A stretch of 64,000 bases of DNA from the NCBI RefSeq assembly GCF_003336205.1, contig NZ_QPIE01000003.1, positions 248,001 through 312,000 of the forward strand. Reading direction: 5' to 3'. Shown here piece by piece: positions 63,033 to 64,000 of the stretch. The notes beneath the pieces were generated by a model. That model worked only from the letters and a program-made list of their open reading frames with translations, was not told where the DNA came from and searched no databases. The first letter of the stretch is position 1, and each line of letters opens with the position of its first letter. This DNA is from Chryseobacterium lacus (lineage in GTDB: Bacteria > Bacteroidota > Bacteroidia > Flavobacteriales > Weeksellaceae). A program made the position numbers and the translations under genes.

Positions 63033-63662
63033 ATGAGAAAAAAATTCTCTGACAAACAAATCCATATTCTGGAAGTTGCCGAAGAACTTATTGCTCAAAA
63101 GGGATTTGAGGGAACTTCTGTTCGCGATATTTCAACAAAAGCCAACATTAACGTAGCGATGATTTCCTATTATTTTGGGTCCAAAGCCAAAATGATGTCA
63201 CAGCTTTATGAATACAGGTTGCAGCGCGCTATCGCCAATTTTGCTGAATTTACAGGAACTATTACTGATGGAAAACCGGAAATGCAGATGAAAGAAATTG
63301 TGAAATATCTGGTCTCTCAAATGTTCAAGTACAATTTCTTTTATGGTTTTATTACTCAGGATCTTCGGCATAATGCGCATCTGAAAGAAGATTTACTGGT
63401 TTTCTACCAAATATGCGCTTCAAAACTGGACGAGGTTACCAAAAAAGGATTAGCTTCAGGTGTATTTACTTTTAATCCCAAATCGGAAGAACTTCTCTAT
63501 ATCGTTTTGGGAACAACGCTTTTTGCGATTAGAAACCGAAATTTCGTTGAACTGTACGTTCCGCACAAGGATGATGCGCAGTACCTAAAAGAAGCAGAAA
63601 AGAAGATAAAAGCCACCGTTTTGTTGTCTGTTTTTACATTGTTGGGTTTTGTAACGGAATAA
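63033..63662 (+). CDS. TetR/AcrR family transcriptional regulator
   Basis: This 209-residue regulator has an N-terminal TetR helix-turn-helix (ILEVAEELIAQKGFEGTSVR then SYYFGSKAKMMSQLYEY). A helical ligand-binding domain follows. It is divergent from the TatD gene. Target and ligand are unknown; no multidrug efflux genes are nearby. Confidence 0.9.
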   Translation: MRKKFSDKQIHILEVAEELIAQKGFEGTSVRDISTKANINVAMISYYFGSKAKMMSQLYEYRLQRAIANFAEFTGTITDGKPEMQMKEIVKYLVSQMFKYNFFYGFITQDLRHNAHLKEDLLVFYQICASKLDEVTKKGLASGVFTFNPKSEELLYIVLGTTLFAIRNRNFVELYVPHKDDAQYLKEAEKKIKATVLLSVFTLLGFVTE

Positions 63663-63707
63663 TTGAGTTAAATAATCATAAAAACAATGCTTTTGACAAA
63701 AAAATTA

Positions 63708-63715
63708 TATTTTTG
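63708..63715 (+). promoter_or_regulatory. -7 box of bamD promoter
   Basis: TATTTTTG matches TAnnTTTG, 50 bases before the bamD ATG at 63766. Confidence 0.45.
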
Positions 63716-63765
63716 CAGACTGGCAGACGGAATCATCAATTTCAGAGTCTTGCAGTAAAAAAATT

Positions 63766-64000
63766 ATGAAAAATTATCTTATTGTTCTTATTGCCATATT
63801 TATTGTAGCATCGTGTAATACGCGTCACGACCAAGCCCTGAAAAGTGCTGACAAGAACTTTATCCTGAATGTTGCCAATGAACATTTCGCCAATAAGAAA
63901 TGGCCAAAAGCGATCGCACTGTATGAAAGACTTTCTAATCTGGTAGCAGGAACAGATGATGCCCCGAATGTCGTTTTTAATTCCGCTTATGCCAATTATT
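63766..64000 (+). CDS. bamD: outer membrane assembly lipoprotein BamD (5' part)
   Basis: The frame begins MKNYLIVLIAIFIVASC, a lipoprotein signal with the lipidated Cys. It continues with TPR-like sequence (LNVANEHFANKKWPKAIALY). This is the start of BamD, the essential lipoprotein partner of BamA. The gene runs off the window end, so about 78 residues are visible. Confidence 0.85.
   Translation, partial: MKNYLIVLIAIFIVASCNTRHDQALKSADKNFILNVANEHFANKKWPKAIALYERLSNLVAGTDDAPNVVFNSAYANY

Noticed and set aside
1-64000. tRNA, rRNA, CRISPR, insertion sequence or phage features
   Set aside because: I looked for T-loop-like motifs, regularly spaced repeats, transposase or integrase motifs and found none that hold up.

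Overview
The window reads as a chromosomal segment of a flavobacterium, most like Chryseobacterium, Kaistella or another Weeksellaceae genus. The signs are Bacteroidota-type -7 promoter boxes (TAnnTTTG), scarce Shine-Dalgarno sequences, an exosortase F (XrtF) pair, a TamL-type lipoprotein next to TamB, a long FtsZ, and a division and cell-wall cluster of Bacteroidota type that lacks murF and ddl. I saw no rRNA, tRNA, insertion sequence, phage or CRISPR. Most of the window is core genome, coded densely in long operons.

Layout. Bases 1-2219 (minus) hold an amino-sugar kinase, a stand-alone RapZ C-terminal domain and a MurU-like nucleotidyltransferase, probably a cell-wall sugar recycling unit. 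Bases 2277-3965 (plus) hold xrtF, its partner and a WG-repeat protein. Bases 3976-8820 (minus) hold accD, fbaA, nadK, a CBS protein and a SPOUT methyltransferase. mutS follows, then a minus-strand run ending in the TamL/TamB envelope pair (14221-21548). A thioesterase and thiL (plus) meet the dcw cluster (23516-39620, minus), which runs mraZ-rsmH-ftsL-ftsI-murE-mraY-murD-ftsW-murG-murC-ftsQ-ftsA-ftsZ-yqeY. Then come engB and a GNAT protein. Bases 41786-49083 are more accessory: a CstB-like persulfide dioxygenase/rhodanese operon, a TauE-type exporter with a lipoprotein, a GreA-like factor, and a probable copper-uptake operon. Bases 49243-61192 (plus) hold a HerA-like ATPase, an exonuclease, lysA, three tandem secreted TonB-C-like proteins, miaB, a sigma-54-type activator, lptE, a long acidic protein and a half-length TauE protein. 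The window ends with rnpA, tcdA, a TatD hydrolase, a TetR regulator and the start of bamD.

The most interesting signal is in front of lysA (52019-52217). A promoter is followed by a 25-codon ORF with six lysine codons. Its stop codon abuts a hexamer that can pair with the 5' arm of an intrinsic terminator, and that terminator ends three bases before the lysA start codon. This is the architecture of ribosome-mediated transcription attenuation, here apparently sensing lysine. I know of no described lysine leader-peptide attenuator for lysA, but I could not search.

Second, the copper operon and the persulfide dioxygenase operon each carry a CRP/FNR-like site (9 of 10 consensus bases), centred exactly 36.5 bp upstream of the last base of the -7 box. 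This suggests one activator controls both. Third, mraZ is preceded by direct repeats with the same 5-bp spacing as the E. coli MraZ operator. Fourth, tamB has no ATG, GTG or TTG start that keeps its membrane anchor, so a rare start codon is likely.
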